Positions 8,945-19,311 of a DNA stretch of 64,000 nucleotides are shown piece after piece. The stretch is from CAVXSP01 sp963724645 (GTDB lineage Bacteria; Acidobacteriota; Vicinamibacteria; Vicinamibacterales; SCN-69-37): the NCBI GenBank assembly GCA_963724645.1, contig CAVRVJ010000001.1:248001-312000 (forward strand). The letters are read 5' to 3'. A program made the position numbers and the translations under genes. Below the pieces are notes generated by a model. It was not told the DNA's origin, ran no database searches, and saw only the letters and a program-made list of their open reading frames with translations. The stretch's first letter is position 1; each line of letters starts with the position of its first letter.

Positions 8945-10762
8945 ATGACGCGTGAAGCGTCGAGACATCGCGATGACACGAAGGCTCCGGACGTGACCGA
9001 CCGGCTCGACTCGTGGAAGGACATCGCGACTTATCTGAAGCGGGATGTCACCACCGTCCAGCGTTGGGAGCGACGCGAGGGGCTGCCGATTCACCGACAG
9101 CAGCACGACAAGCTGGGCTCGGTGTACGCGTTTCGACACGAGATCGACGCGTGGCGGGCCGCGCGCTCCCGACGCCTGGAGGCGCCCGGCGATTCCGCGA
9201 GCGATCCCGATGCGATACCGGCTTCAGAGCCCGAGACCCGGGTCGAATCGAAACCTTTGGCCGGCCCTGCGACGATTCAATCCAAACGTCGAGTGTGGTT
9301 GTTCGCAGCCGCAGGTGTGACCGCCATCGTTGTGACCATGCTCGCCACATGGCTCACCTACCGTCAGACCGGAAGCGGACCAAGTTTGGCGCGTCCAGAT
9401 ATCAGGTCGATTGTCGTCTTGCCGCTCGAGAATCTCTCAGGAGACACCGCGGAGGACTTCTTCGCGGCCGGATTGACCGAGGAGCTCACCGCCCGCCTGG
9501 CGCAACTGAAGACGCTACGGGTGATCTCGCGAACCTCTGCGACGAGCCTGCGGGACCGCAAAGTGCCAGTATCGACGATCGCGCGTGAGCTCAGTGTCGA
9601 TGCCGTGGTCGAGGGAAGCGTCAGGCGGGAAGGCGGGCGCGTACGTATTTCGATTCAACTGATTCATGCTCCAACCGACACCCACCTCTGGGCACGGGAT
9701 TTCGAGCGCGAGACGGCGGCGACGTGGCCCCTGCAGATCGAAGTCGCCCAGGCCGTGGCAGACGAAATCCGGGTCGAGACCACGCCGGAAGAGCGAGCGC
9801 GCCTAGCAGCGACGCCATCCGCCAGTCCAGCGGCCTACGAGGAGTACCTGCTCGGGCGCCACTTGTTGTGGAAGTTCATCGAAGAGGATCGGGTGCGTGC
9901 GATCGAGCACTTCAATCGGGCGATTGCACTTGACGCGAAGTACGCGGCACCGTACGCGGCTCTCGCACACGCCTGGTGGATGCAAGGCGTAATCGGTCTT
10001 CTCAGCCTCAAAGAGGTTGCCGCGCCGGCTCGCGAGGCCGCTCTGGCGGCACTGGCCCGCGATGAGCGCAACGTGGAGGCGTACGCCGCACTGGCGTACG
10101 TGCAAGGGATGTTCGATTGGGACTGGAACCGCGCCCAAGCGACCATTCAACGAGCTGTGACGCTCGAACCCAACAGCGTTGACGCACGTTACGTACACGC
10201 GCTGCTGCTCATGGCGATGAGCCGGCTTGACGAAGCGGTGTCGGAGATCGACTACGCCGCACGGCTGGATCCGTTCTCGGCGCAGGTTCAGTCAACCTAC
10301 GGCCGCGTTCTGTACCGTGCGCGGCGGTTCGACGAGGCTCGCCCGCGCCTTGAGCGAGCCCTCGAACTAGAGCCACGGAACGCCGGGACCTACGGACGGC
10401 TCGCGGAAGTTCACGAGCAGTTGGGACGCTACGATGACGCGATTGAGTTGCTGGACAAGATGGACGCGCTCTCGGGGCTTCCCGCGACGCGATTCGCGGT
10501 GACACGGGCGCGCATCCTTGCGCATGCTGGGCGTACCAGCGAAGCCCGCAAGCTCCTGGCGAACGTGCCGCCTCAGAGCCCGCAGCGGGCCGAGGTGTTC
10601 GCAGCATTGGGCGAGAACGATGCGGCCTTCGCGTCCCTGTTTCGAGCCCTCGACCAGCGCGATTCCTGGTTGCTGTTCATCAAGAGCGATCCGATCTTCG
10701 ATGGCTTGCATCGCGATCCTCGCTGGGCTGCCGCGCTGCGGCGGATGAACCTCAGTGAGTAA
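8945..10762 (+). CDS. CadC-like membrane regulator: HTH - TM - TolB-N-like - TPR
   Basis: The start at ATG 8945 gives 605 residues. Residues 22-75 form a DNA-binding HTH (SWKDIATYLKRDVTTVQRWERREGLP, then VYAFRHEIDAW). Residues 117-138 are one transmembrane helix. Residues 145-280 match the TolB-N / adenylate-cyclase-associated domain (IVVLPLENLSGD, FFAAGLTEELTARLAQL, VISRTSA, VEGSVRREGGRVRI.IQL). The rest is TPR repeats. The architecture implies a membrane-anchored one-component regulator with a cytoplasmic HTH and an external sensor. It is divergent from the PD40 gene, a possible target. Confidence 0.85.
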   Translation: MTREASRHRDDTKAPDVTDRLDSWKDIATYLKRDVTTVQRWERREGLPIHRQQHDKLGSVYAFRHEIDAWRAARSRRLEAPGDSASDPDAIPASEPETRVESKPLAGPATIQSKRRVWLFAAAGVTAIVVTMLATWLTYRQTGSGPSLARPDIRSIVVLPLENLSGDTAEDFFAAGLTEELTARLAQLKTLRVISRTSATSLRDRKVPVSTIARELSVDAVVEGSVRREGGRVRISIQLIHAPTDTHLWARDFERETAATWPLQIEVAQAVADEIRVETTPEERARLAATPSASPAAYEEYLLGRHLLWKFIEEDRVRAIEHFNRAIALDAKYAAPYAALAHAWWMQGVIGLLSLKEVAAPAREAALAALARDERNVEAYAALAYVQGMFDWDWNRAQATIQRAVTLEPNSVDARYVHALLLMAMSRLDEAVSEIDYAARLDPFSAQVQSTYGRVLYRARRFDEARPRLERALELEPRNAGTYGRLAEVHEQLGRYDDAIELLDKMDALSGLPATRFAVTRARILAHAGRTSEARKLLANVPPQSPQRAEVFAALGENDAAFASLFRALDQRDSWLLFIKSDPIFDGLHRDPRWAAALRRMNLSE

Positions 10763-11189
10763 GCCCCTGCATACTGCTCGTACCTCAATCACGAAGGGCT
10801 GCCCGCGAGCTTTGCCGAGATCGGCGGCACCGCTCCCATCTCCTGATGAGAGTGCTAAGTGTCAAAACTGGCCGGCGCTGCAAGTGATTCAACAACGAGG
10901 ACTGGCTCAGCACTACTGGAGCTGACGGATCATGGCGCGACTCGAACGGGAATACGTTTCGACGTCTCGGCGTGCGGGATGCGGCCCGGTGCCTGGTGCG
11001 TCCAGACGGCTACATCGCTTTCCGATCTGCCAGACTGACGTTCGAGCCACTCGAGCGGATCTCTCGCAGGCTGATACGTGGCGGCGCCTTAACTCTGTCG
11101 TGGCCACTGTTCACCGCTCCGTGAGCGGTCTTTCGTGATCACACCCTGACCCGCACGCCTTGACTGCAAAACGCTGACGAGTGCGGATC
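10763..11189. other. Intergenic region with a possible FAD-monooxygenase 3' remnant
   Basis: No intact gene. On the plus strand at about 10945-11095 one frame reads RDAARCLVRPDGYIAFRSARL, close to the C-terminal motif (LVRPDGxVAWR) of PheA/TfdB-type FAD monooxygenases. Nothing upstream supports the rest of such a gene, so at most this is a small relic. Confidence 0.35.
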
Positions 11190-11942
11190 TCACGCGAGGC
11201 GAGCAGCAGCCTGACGAATCTCCGCCGACAGCGGATGATCGGGAAACTGCAGCGTAAAGAGTCCGCGACTCCCAAGTTCCAGCATCTCGGGCGCCTCGGG
11301 AAGAATGCCGATCACCGGTGCTCCATACGCGCGAGTGACTTCTTCGACGAACCCTCGCGCGATCACGCTCGGCATCACCTTATTGAGCACCATGACGAGC
11401 TGACGGACCTCGAGCTTCCGGGCGACTTCCACGGTAACGGCTGTTCCTTGAAAGTCCTGTCGATCGGGCCGAAGCAGGACCACGAGGACATCGGAGATGG
11501 CAATGCTGAGAAGCGTTTCTTCGTTCAGCCCCGGATGGGTGTCGATGAGCAGATAGTCGAGCACGAACTCGTCGATCAAATCCTGGAAACCGTCGTTCAT
11601 GAGGCCCACGTTGTAGCCTTCACGCAGCACCTTGGCGATCTCTGCGGCATGGAGGCTGGAGGGGACGAGCCAGATGCGTCCCCCGGCCTCCTCGATCCTT
11701 TCAGGTGTCACGTCCACGGCCGTCTCTCCAACGCGGCACCGCTCCCACAGGTAGTCATTCAGAGTGCGTCGCTCACTCGTGTCCTCGAGCCCGAATAGCA
11801 TGTGGATTCCGGGCGATTGGATATCGGTGTCGACCACCGCCACGCGCTTCCCCGCTGCTGCAAGGCACGCGGCCAGGTTGGCCGTGAGATTCGATTTCCC
11901 CGTGCCGCCGCGGTACGAGTGAATGGACACGATTTTGGCCAC
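11190..11942 (-). CDS. ParA/MinD-family ATPase
   Basis: 250 residues. A deviant Walker A (YRGGTGKSN, residues 10-18) with two lysine-proximal glycines, a switch I region (VDTDIQSPGIHMLFG) and a Walker B segment (DYLLIDTHPGLNEETL) define the MinD/ParA/SIMIBI class. It lacks an obvious ParB gene beside it. It is the third gene of a minus-strand operon after the Cds1-like enzyme and the response-regulator protein, 9 bp from the latter. Members in such non-segregation contexts often position or switch protein complexes; the partner here is unknown. Confidence 0.85.
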   Translation of the reverse strand: MAKIVSIHSYRGGTGKSNLTANLAACLAAAGKRVAVVDTDIQSPGIHMLFGLEDTSERRTLNDYLWERCRVGETAVDVTPERIEEAGGRIWLVPSSLHAAEIAKVLREGYNVGLMNDGFQDLIDEFVLDYLLIDTHPGLNEETLLSIAISDVLVVLLRPDRQDFQGTAVTVEVARKLEVRQLVMVLNKVMPSVIARGFVEEVTRAYGAPVIGILPEAPEMLELGSRGLFTLQFPDHPLSAEIRQAAARLA

Positions 11943-11951
11943 TGGAGTCGG

Positions 11952-13139
<1,188 letters not shown>

Positions 13140-13143
13140 CAGC

Positions 13144-14319
13144 TCACGACCCCGGCGTCACCGCGGCGGTTGCATGAAGCGCCTGGTCGCTGCGCTCGGC
13201 GACCGCCCGTGGTTGACGATGGGGCCATTCGCCGCGCTCGATGAACGCCTGGAGCTGGCGCCGATAGGGTCTCAGGTCGACTCTGCGCTGCGCCAGCCAC
13301 ACGTCGTTGTAGTAACTCTGGATGTACCGCTCGCCCGAGTCGCAAATCAACGTGACGACCGAGCCTGTTTCACCGGCAGCCGCCATGTCGGCGATGATTT
13401 CGAACGCACCCCAGAGGTTGGTGCCGCTCGACGGCCCGGCGCGTTTGGCCGTGAGCTTGTAGAGAAACATCATCGCGGCATAAGAGGCCGCATCGGGCAC
13501 CTTGATCATCTGATCGACGACAGAAGGGATGAACGAGGGTTCGACTCGGGGGCGTCCGATACCTTCCACGCCCGAGCCGCGTTCCAGTGTCAGTGAGTGG
13601 TCACCCGTTCGAAAGTAATCGAACGTCACAGAGTGCTCGGGATCGACGACGCACAACCGGGTGTCATGTCCCTGATAGCGAATGAACCGACCGACCGTCG
13701 AGGCGGTGCCGCCGGTTCCTGCGCCTAGCACGATCCACGTCGGGATCGGATGCGGTTCCTCGCGCATCTGCGCGAAGACCGTCTCCGCGATGTTGTTGTT
13801 CCCCCGCCAGTCCGTTGCGCGCTCGGCGTAGGTGAACTGGTCCATGTAGTAACCGCCGGCGTCCGCCGCGAGCTGCGCAGCGACGGCGTAGACCGTACTT
13901 GAAGCTTCGACGAGGTGGCAGCGACCGCCTTCCGCCTCGATCAACGCGACCTTCTCCTTCGAGATCGACGTGGGTACCACCGCCACGAACGGCAGCCCGA
14001 GCAGACGGGCGAAATAGGCCTCTGAGATCGCCGTGCTGCCGGAGGACGCTTCCACGACGAGGCTGCCTTCCCTCAACTGGCCGTTCACAAGGGCGTAGAG
14101 AAACAGCGAACGCGCAAGCCGGTGTTTCAGGCTGCCTGTGACGTGGGTGGATTCGTCTTTGAGGTATAGCTGGATGCCTGGAAACGCGGAGAGTCTCACA
14201 GGGAGCAGATGCGTGTCCGAGGATCGGCAAAAGTCCGCGTTAATCCTCTTCATTGCCCACGCGCTCCACTGACGGTCGGCAGGTCGCATCTGCAGGCCGA
14301 GCATACCGCAATCGGACAC
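13144..14319 (-). CDS. PLP-dependent cysteine synthase / Cds1-type cysteine desulfhydrase-like enzyme
   Basis: 391 residues; the true start may be Met23 (AMKRINADF). Beta-family fold type II PLP enzyme: LYLKDESTHVTGSLKHRLAR with PLP-lysine Lys65, the VEASSGSTAISEAYFA phosphate/substrate loop, a GAGTGGTASTVGRF PLP-phosphate cup and PSSGTNLWG near the C-terminus. The GSLKHR motif and lack of the O-acetylserine synthase TSGNTG loop point to the Cds1-like branch (L-cysteine to pyruvate, sulfide and ammonia) over CysK, but substrate is inferred. First gene of the operon with the response regulator and ParA. Confidence 0.75.
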   Translation of the reverse strand: MSDCGMLGLQMRPADRQWSAWAMKRINADFCRSSDTHLLPVRLSAFPGIQLYLKDESTHVTGSLKHRLARSLFLYALVNGQLREGSLVVEASSGSTAISEAYFARLLGLPFVAVVPTSISKEKVALIEAEGGRCHLVEASSTVYAVAAQLAADAGGYYMDQFTYAERATDWRGNNNIAETVFAQMREEPHPIPTWIVLGAGTGGTASTVGRFIRYQGHDTRLCVVDPEHSVTFDYFRTGDHSLTLERGSGVEGIGRPRVEPSFIPSVVDQMIKVPDAASYAAMMFLYKLTAKRAGPSSGTNLWGAFEIIADMAAAGETGSVVTLICDSGERYIQSYYNDVWLAQRRVDLRPYRRQLQAFIERGEWPHRQPRAVAERSDQALHATAAVTPGS

Positions 14320-14373
14320 TCACGCGCGCGCGGAGAGCGCCGTTTCCAGCACCGCTCACAGTAAGTCGATAGT

Positions 14374-17300
14374 ATGGTTCAACGGCCTCGGCAGTTCGTC
14401 GCGTTGCGCTCGTACTCAGGTCGTGCTCTCCGCTCCGCCAGGGTGGAACCTGTTTGGCGGCGCGGCCATTCGCAAGTTCTCTGGAGGATACGCGTGGCGG
14501 TCACACATCGGGCCCGCCGTTTGACTGAGGCGCACGCCTCGCCGCGACACCTGGCCGAAGTTCTCTACCGAATCCGCGGTCTGCGAATGATCGGGCATGT
14601 GCTGCACGTCGGCGCACATCCCGACGATGAAGACGCGGGGCTGATGGCCTTCGTGGCCCGAAAGTACGGCGCACGGATGGTGTACTGGTCGGCTACTCGC
14701 GGAGAAGCGGGACAGAACCGCATCGGATCCCATTCAGGCGACGCGCTCGGCATCTATCGCACGTGGGAGAGCCTCGCGGCACGTGCGATCGATGGCGGCG
14801 AGTCCTGGTACGGTCCGTTCTACGATTTCGGCTACGGCTCCAGCGGACCCGAGGCGGTGGCCAAGTGGGGGTGGGAAGCGCTGGTCCGCGAGATCGTCAG
14901 AGCCATCCGGCTCGTGCAACCGCAAGTCCTCGTCGGTCGATACTCCGGTGAAGCATCCGACGGCCATGGTCAGCATCAAGCGATCGGTGCCGCTACAGTG
15001 GAGGCATTCGATGCCGCTGCCGATCCGGCGCGCTTCCCTGAGCTGAGTCTTCCCGTCTGGCAAACGTCGAAACTCTATCAGTCCACTGATGGCGACTGGC
15101 AGGCTGATGAACAGCACGCCTCGGGGCAACGGCGACCGGAGTTCGAGCGCGACGGGTACCTGCGGATCGACACCGGCGAACACGATCCAATCGCGGGAAT
15201 GTCATACCAGCAGCAGGCAGTGCTTGCGCTCAACTGCCACCAGACGCAGGCGATTGGTTTCGTCCCCGAAGCCGGCAGCTATTTCTACTATTACAGGCTG
15301 AAGAAAAGCCTCGTTCCCACGCCCGCGCGTGAACGATCGTTGTACGACGGACTGGATCCGACCTTGATCGGGCTCGCCAGCTGTCCAGGCGGCGGAACTC
15401 CGTCCGATTTCTCTAGGACGCTTGAAACGATCCTCACCAAGGTCGATGCGGCCCTGTTGCACCTTCGTCCGGATAACCCGACGGCGGCCGCGGGTCCGCT
15501 CGTCGAAGGGCTGGAGAGACTTCGTCGATTGCGGACACAGGTCGATGACATCCAGGCACTCGGTCGCCAGCTCGATTACAAGATTGCCAGCTTTGAAGAC
15601 GCGATCCTCGGATGTCTTGGATTGGATGTCGAATGCGTTGCCGAGCGTGCGCATGTCACCCCCGGCGAACGGGTGCGCATCCATGGACGGCTGTTGAATC
15701 CGCTCGACGTCCGCATCGACGCAAGTCGCCTCAGCCTCTGCGTGCCAGACGGATGGGAGATCACGCCAGTCTCGACACACGTTCCGGTGCAGCATATGGA
15801 CTACGACGTCGTGGTGCCGGTCGATGCTCCGGTGTCGGCGCCATTCTGGTTGAGGGAGGCACACGACGCTTACCGGTATAAGGTGGCAGATGAGACTTTC
15901 GCCTGTGAAGCGCTCGACGCGCCGCCAGTCGTTCTTCAATGTGACTTCGTTTTTGCAGGACAACGACTGACGGTCCAGCGTCCTGCCACGCGGCGGGAGC
16001 GGTTCGCGGGCGGCTATCGAGAGCTTCCGCTCTCCGTGCTCCCCGCGGTTTCCGTTCGACCACAGATTCGCCGGATCTTCCTGCCCGTCGACGCCACTCG
16101 CCGCAAGATCGATGTCAACGCTGCGGTGCACCGCCATGTCGACCAACGGTCTCAGACGGACCGTCTGCAGATCGTGACCGCGGAAGGGTGGTCGGTGGAT
16201 CCGCTCTTCGTAGAGCTTCCGGCCGGTATACAGGGCGATGTCGTGTCGACGCGTTTCCAGATCACGGTTCCTCGTGACACGACCGCGGGACGGTATCGTC
16301 TCGAATACTTGCTCGGCGCACGCGACGCGCACCGGGCCGTGACCTTCGAGCCCGTGTGGATGGGTGCGCCAGGGCTGCCGCGCGCACCCGATGCCACGAC
16401 ATGCATCCGCGAAGCGTTTCTGACAACTCCGGCGGCGGTTGACGTGCACGTGATAAGCGCGACCTTCGCGCAACGATTGATCTATGGCTACGTGCGTGGC
16501 GCTGCCGAAGGACTCCTCGCTGCGCTCGTCAACCTCGAATTGAATGTTTCTGTGATCAGCGACGAGGAAATGAGCTTCCTCGACCTGTCGATGTTCGATG
16601 CCATCGTGGTCGGTCCCAATGCCTACCTGCTCCGCGACGAGTTACGGCGCAACGCCCGTCGATTCCTGGACTACGTCGCCAAGGGTGGCACGTTGATCGT
16701 GCAGTATCAGGCATACGGATACGAGCTTCACGAATACGCACCGTATCCATTCGATTACAAGCACCCACACGATCGAATTACAGACCCGGACGCCCTGGTC
16801 ACGATCCTCGAGCCGCAGCATCCGCTCATGACGCATCCAAACCACATTTCGCACGACGACTTCGGCGGCTGGACTCACGACCGCGGGCTCTACTTCTTTG
16901 GGAGCTTCGACGACCGCTACACGCCGATTCTGGGATGCAACGAGCCTGGTGGAGAGCTCAAGCGCGGCGGGCTGGTCATCGCCGGCTACGGCCGTGGGAC
17001 GTTCGTCTACGTCGGCTACTCTCTGTTCCGTCAGGTGCCTGCCGGAGTGCCCGGTGCGTTCAGGCTTCTCGCCAATCTTCTGGCGCTGCCGGAAGCACTC
17101 CTGCTGGAACGCGCGGAACGTCTGCGGACGCTTTCGTTCTTTTCGTTCATGACCGACGAGCAGCTCGTGGCCGTGGCGAGGATTGCGGCAGAGACGTACA
17201 CGAGCGCCGGAACCTATCTCTGTCGGCAGGGACAGCTGGGTCAGGAACTCTTCATCGTCCTGAAGGGCGAGATTGAGATCATCAGGCGCGTTGAGGGGGG

Positions 17301-17508
17301 ACGCGTGGTGTTGAAAGCGCGCGAGGGACAGGTGGTCGGCGAGTCCGCGATTCTAGCCGACACGCCGCGCACGGCCGACCTGCGGGCCTTGACCAACGTT
17401 CACCTCCTTGTGATCTCCGGTGTCCAGTTCCGCGCGTTGATCCGCCAGCACGCGGAAATCGCCGAAAACGTGATCCGGCACCTTGTGACGAAACTCGAGA
17501 TCAGTTGA
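14374..17508 (+). CDS. PIG-L deacetylase fused to a cyclic-nucleotide-binding domain
   Basis: 1044 residues from ATG 14374; an alternative start at ATG 14587 (Met72) would begin right at the conserved domain. Residues 72-300 are a PIG-L/LmbE N-acetylglucosaminyl deacetylase domain with the zinc motif AHPDDE (about residue 79), SATRGEAGQN and DGHGQHQAIG. Middle residues hold Ig-like NEW3-type domains and a GATase-like alpha/beta domain (VISDEEMSFLDLS, FDAIVVGPNAY, GGTLIVQYQAYGYEL). Residues 920-1044 form a CRP-type cNMP-binding domain (GTYLCRQGQLGQELFIVLKGEIEII, GQVVGESAILADTPRTADLRA). No signal peptide is evident. Divergent from the Cds1-like/ParA operon with a 54-bp gap. Confidence 0.85.
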   Translation: MVQRPRQFVALRSYSGRALRSARVEPVWRRGHSQVLWRIRVAVTHRARRLTEAHASPRHLAEVLYRIRGLRMIGHVLHVGAHPDDEDAGLMAFVARKYGARMVYWSATRGEAGQNRIGSHSGDALGIYRTWESLAARAIDGGESWYGPFYDFGYGSSGPEAVAKWGWEALVREIVRAIRLVQPQVLVGRYSGEASDGHGQHQAIGAATVEAFDAAADPARFPELSLPVWQTSKLYQSTDGDWQADEQHASGQRRPEFERDGYLRIDTGEHDPIAGMSYQQQAVLALNCHQTQAIGFVPEAGSYFYYYRLKKSLVPTPARERSLYDGLDPTLIGLASCPGGGTPSDFSRTLETILTKVDAALLHLRPDNPTAAAGPLVEGLERLRRLRTQVDDIQALGRQLDYKIASFEDAILGCLGLDVECVAERAHVTPGERVRIHGRLLNPLDVRIDASRLSLCVPDGWEITPVSTHVPVQHMDYDVVVPVDAPVSAPFWLREAHDAYRYKVADETFACEALDAPPVVLQCDFVFAGQRLTVQRPATRRERFAGGYRELPLSVLPAVSVRPQIRRIFLPVDATRRKIDVNAAVHRHVDQRSQTDRLQIVTAEGWSVDPLFVELPAGIQGDVVSTRFQITVPRDTTAGRYRLEYLLGARDAHRAVTFEPVWMGAPGLPRAPDATTCIREAFLTTPAAVDVHVISATFAQRLIYGYVRGAAEGLLAALVNLELNVSVISDEEMSFLDLSMFDAIVVGPNAYLLRDELRRNARRFLDYVAKGGTLIVQYQAYGYELHEYAPYPFDYKHPHDRITDPDALVTILEPQHPLMTHPNHISHDDFGGWTHDRGLYFFGSFDDRYTPILGCNEPGGELKRGGLVIAGYGRGTFVYVGYSLFRQVPAGVPGAFRLLANLLALPEALLLERAERLRTLSFFSFMTDEQLVAVARIAAETYTSAGTYLCRQGQLGQELFIVLKGEIEIIRRVEGGRVVLKAREGQVVGESAILADTPRTADLRALTNVHLLVISGVQFRALIRQHAEIAENVIRHLVTKLEIS

Positions 17509-17579
17509 TGATCGACGCGCGACGTCGACGGTTCCTCGGCACGTTCCGCAGCGGCAGCCAGGCTCGAAGCCACTTTTGC

Positions 17580-17692
17580 GGCGCGTTTATCAATTGACCG
17601 CCGCGGAATTCGAGTCCATGCTCGGGACATTTCCATTGGTGGATCGTGAAGAGCGAGATGCCGCCTTGCGCGTCTTTGCCACCGAAGCGCGG
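17580..17692 (+). pseudogene. 3' tail of an Eco57I/type IIG-like restriction-modification gene
   Basis: A short plus-strand frame reads VYQLTAAEFESMLGTFPLVDREERDAAL, then RVF and a stop. This resembles the C-terminal end of Eco57I-class methylase/restriction proteins (YGL..EEFE.IL.TFPLV...E). Nothing of the methylase core is present. Confidence 0.5.
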
Positions 17693-17696
17693 TGAA

Positions 17697-17787
17697 CCCG
17701 GTGTTCGAGGCTCAGTTACCTGCGTACCTGCGGTTGAGCGGCAAGCGGATCGGCCTCTTGATCAAGATCAAGCTTAATTCGTCGGCT
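17697..17787 (+). pseudogene. GxxExxY-family gene fragment
   Basis: Immediately after the preceding fragment, one frame reads PVFEAQLPAYLRLSGKRIGLLIKIKL, matching the C-terminal half of GxxExxY proteins (E.QLL.YL.L.G...GLLINF). The N-terminus is missing and the frame terminates early. Confidence 0.5.
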
Positions 17788-17841
17788 ACTTAAGGCTGTG
17801 ACCTAACAGACTCGCTGTGCTCTGAAACTCCGTGGCGGAGA

Positions 17842-18066
17842 TCACCGCGTCGAAAACCTGCGCGTCTGCCCCAGATACCGTGTCGCCTTCTCGATCGCTC
17901 TTTGTTCGGCCTCGTTACGAGTCGAGCCGTCGGCGCGTGTAATCCGCGCGCCAGGGTCGGCATTGGAGATCGTACAGTGGTACACGTCGCCCAGCCGGTA
18001 GCTCTCCACGATGACCGGCCAGCCTGCCAGTTCCAGCTGCTGGCGTGATTGTTCTTCTGGTTTCAT
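17842..18066 (-). CDS. Small conserved-looking protein downstream of sulfurtransferase
   Basis: 74 residues (MKPEEQSRQQLELAGWPVIVE, then YRLGDVYHCTISNADPGARI and TRNEAEQRAIEKATRYL). Composition and length resemble a compact alpha/beta cytosolic protein; family not recognised. ATG at 18066 lies 3 bp after the sulfurtransferase stop, so it is almost certainly co-transcribed with it. Confidence 0.6.
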   Translation of the reverse strand: MKPEEQSRQQLELAGWPVIVESYRLGDVYHCTISNADPGARITRADGSTRNEAEQRAIEKATRYLGQTRRFSTR

Positions 18067-18069
18067 ACG

Positions 18070-18915
18070 TTACGGCTTCTCCACCGCCGCTCCGACCAGA
18101 TTGCCCCACTCAGTCCAGGAGCCGTCGTAGTTCTTCACGTTCTGGAACCCAAGCAGGTATTTCAGGACAAACCACGTGTGGCTGGACCTCTCGCCGATTC
18201 GGCAGTACGCAATCACGGGCTTGTCAGCAGTGATTCCTGCTCCTCCGTACAACGCCTGGAGGTCGCCGGCGCTTTTGAACGTCCCATCGTCGTTGCATGC
18301 CTTGGCCCAGGGAATGCTCTTCGCTCCCGGAATGTGGCCGCCACGCTGACAGGTCTCCGGAAGCCCAGGGGGAGCGAGGATCTCTCCGGTGAATTCCTGC
18401 GGACTCCGCACGTCAACAAGGGCAGCCGACTTTTGTGCCACCGCCTGTTGCACTTCGGGTAGAAACGCCCGAATCGAGAGATCGGGTGCGCTCGCCCTGT
18501 AAGTCTTCGGCGGAAAAGACGGCTCGTCGGTGTTCAGTTCCTTCCCTTCGGCGACCCATTTCTTCCGCCCTCCGTCCATGATCCTGACGTCCTCATGGCC
18601 GTAGATCTTGAGCTGCCAGAACGCCCAAGCAGCAAACCAGTTGTTATTGTCGCCGTACAAGACGATCGTGGTCTTGTTGTCGATGCCGCTCTTGCCCAGC
18701 AACTCCTCGAGCTTCTTGATCGGCACAATGTCGCGGATCAGTGTGTCGCAGAGCTCTGTGGTCCAGTTCCATCCGGCGGCGCCGGGCACGTGGCCTTGGT
18801 CGTACGCTGTCGTATCGACATCGACTTCGACGACGCGAACTCCAGTATCAGCTGCGTGCTGTGCCACCCAGTCGGTGGTCACGAGAACGTTGGGGATCGT
18901 GGCAGCGGACATCAT
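18070..18915 (-). CDS. sseA: Thiosulfate/3-mercaptopyruvate sulfurtransferase (tandem rhodanese)
   Basis: 281 residues with two rhodanese domains. The inactive N-terminal domain contains VVEVDVDTTAYDQGHVPGAAGWNW. The C-terminal domain has VDVRSPQEFTGE, GHIPGAKSIPW and the active-site loop AYCRIGERSSHTW, with catalytic Cys238 taking the persulfide. The CRIGERSS loop is typical of bacterial thiosulfate sulfurtransferases. The expected role is sulfane-sulfur transfer or cyanide detoxification in the cytosol. The gene leads a two-gene unit with the 74-residue protein. Confidence 0.9.
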   Translation of the reverse strand: MMSAATIPNVLVTTDWVAQHAADTGVRVVEVDVDTTAYDQGHVPGAAGWNWTTELCDTLIRDIVPIKKLEELLGKSGIDNKTTIVLYGDNNNWFAAWAFWQLKIYGHEDVRIMDGGRKKWVAEGKELNTDEPSFPPKTYRASAPDLSIRAFLPEVQQAVAQKSAALVDVRSPQEFTGEILAPPGLPETCQRGGHIPGAKSIPWAKACNDDGTFKSAGDLQALYGGAGITADKPVIAYCRIGERSSHTWFVLKYLLGFQNVKNYDGSWTEWGNLVGAAVEKP

Positions 18916-19108
18916 TGCCTCCTTGCAAAACCGTCATGTTGTCACGAGCACGACCTGCGGTGCCACCGGTTGCCCAGGGATATGGACGCATATAGTTGGT
19001 GGTTATGCCTGTTTCGACGAGGCCCTTGTGTAAACGTCCAGATGTCCCTGCACTGAGGACCCGGGGTTCGGCCAGGAACACAGCCGCCCAGTAACGGAGC
19101 TGCCAGTC

Positions 19109-19285
19109 GTGATCAACCAAAACCAGGTCTACATCAACGGCCAGTTCGTGGATGCGATTACAGCCGAGCGGATCGATGTCATCGATCCAGCAACGTCGGA
19201 CGTCATCGCACGAGTGCCGAATGCCGGCCGAGCTGACGTCCAGAAGGCCGTCGCCGCAGCACGAGCCTCTGCGAAGACTGGGAAG
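19109..19285 (+). pseudogene. 5' fragment of an aldehyde dehydrogenase gene
   Basis: Starts with MINQNQVYINGQFVDAITAE, IDVIDPATSDVIARVPNAGRADV and QKAVAAARAS, the N-terminal coenzyme-binding segment of NAD-dependent aldehyde dehydrogenases (INGxFV, NPAT.E.I). After about residue 58 the similarity ends and the frame runs into a stop at 19333. Truncation lies about 30 bp before the conserved block that borders the tRNA-Asn attachment repeat, so the gene was cut by that mobile DNA. Confidence 0.75.
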
Positions 19286-19311
19286 ACCTGGCTGAATCGC
19301 CGGTGGAGGCT

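Noticed and set aside
13144..14319. Housekeeping cysteine synthase CysK
   Set aside because: The substrate loop and GSLKHR lysine context fit the Cds1-like branch better, and the gene sits in a signalling-type operon rather than with cysE.
15202..16473. Long minus-strand open frame inside the PIG-L gene
   Set aside because: No motif or start signal; fully antisense to a convincing multidomain protein.
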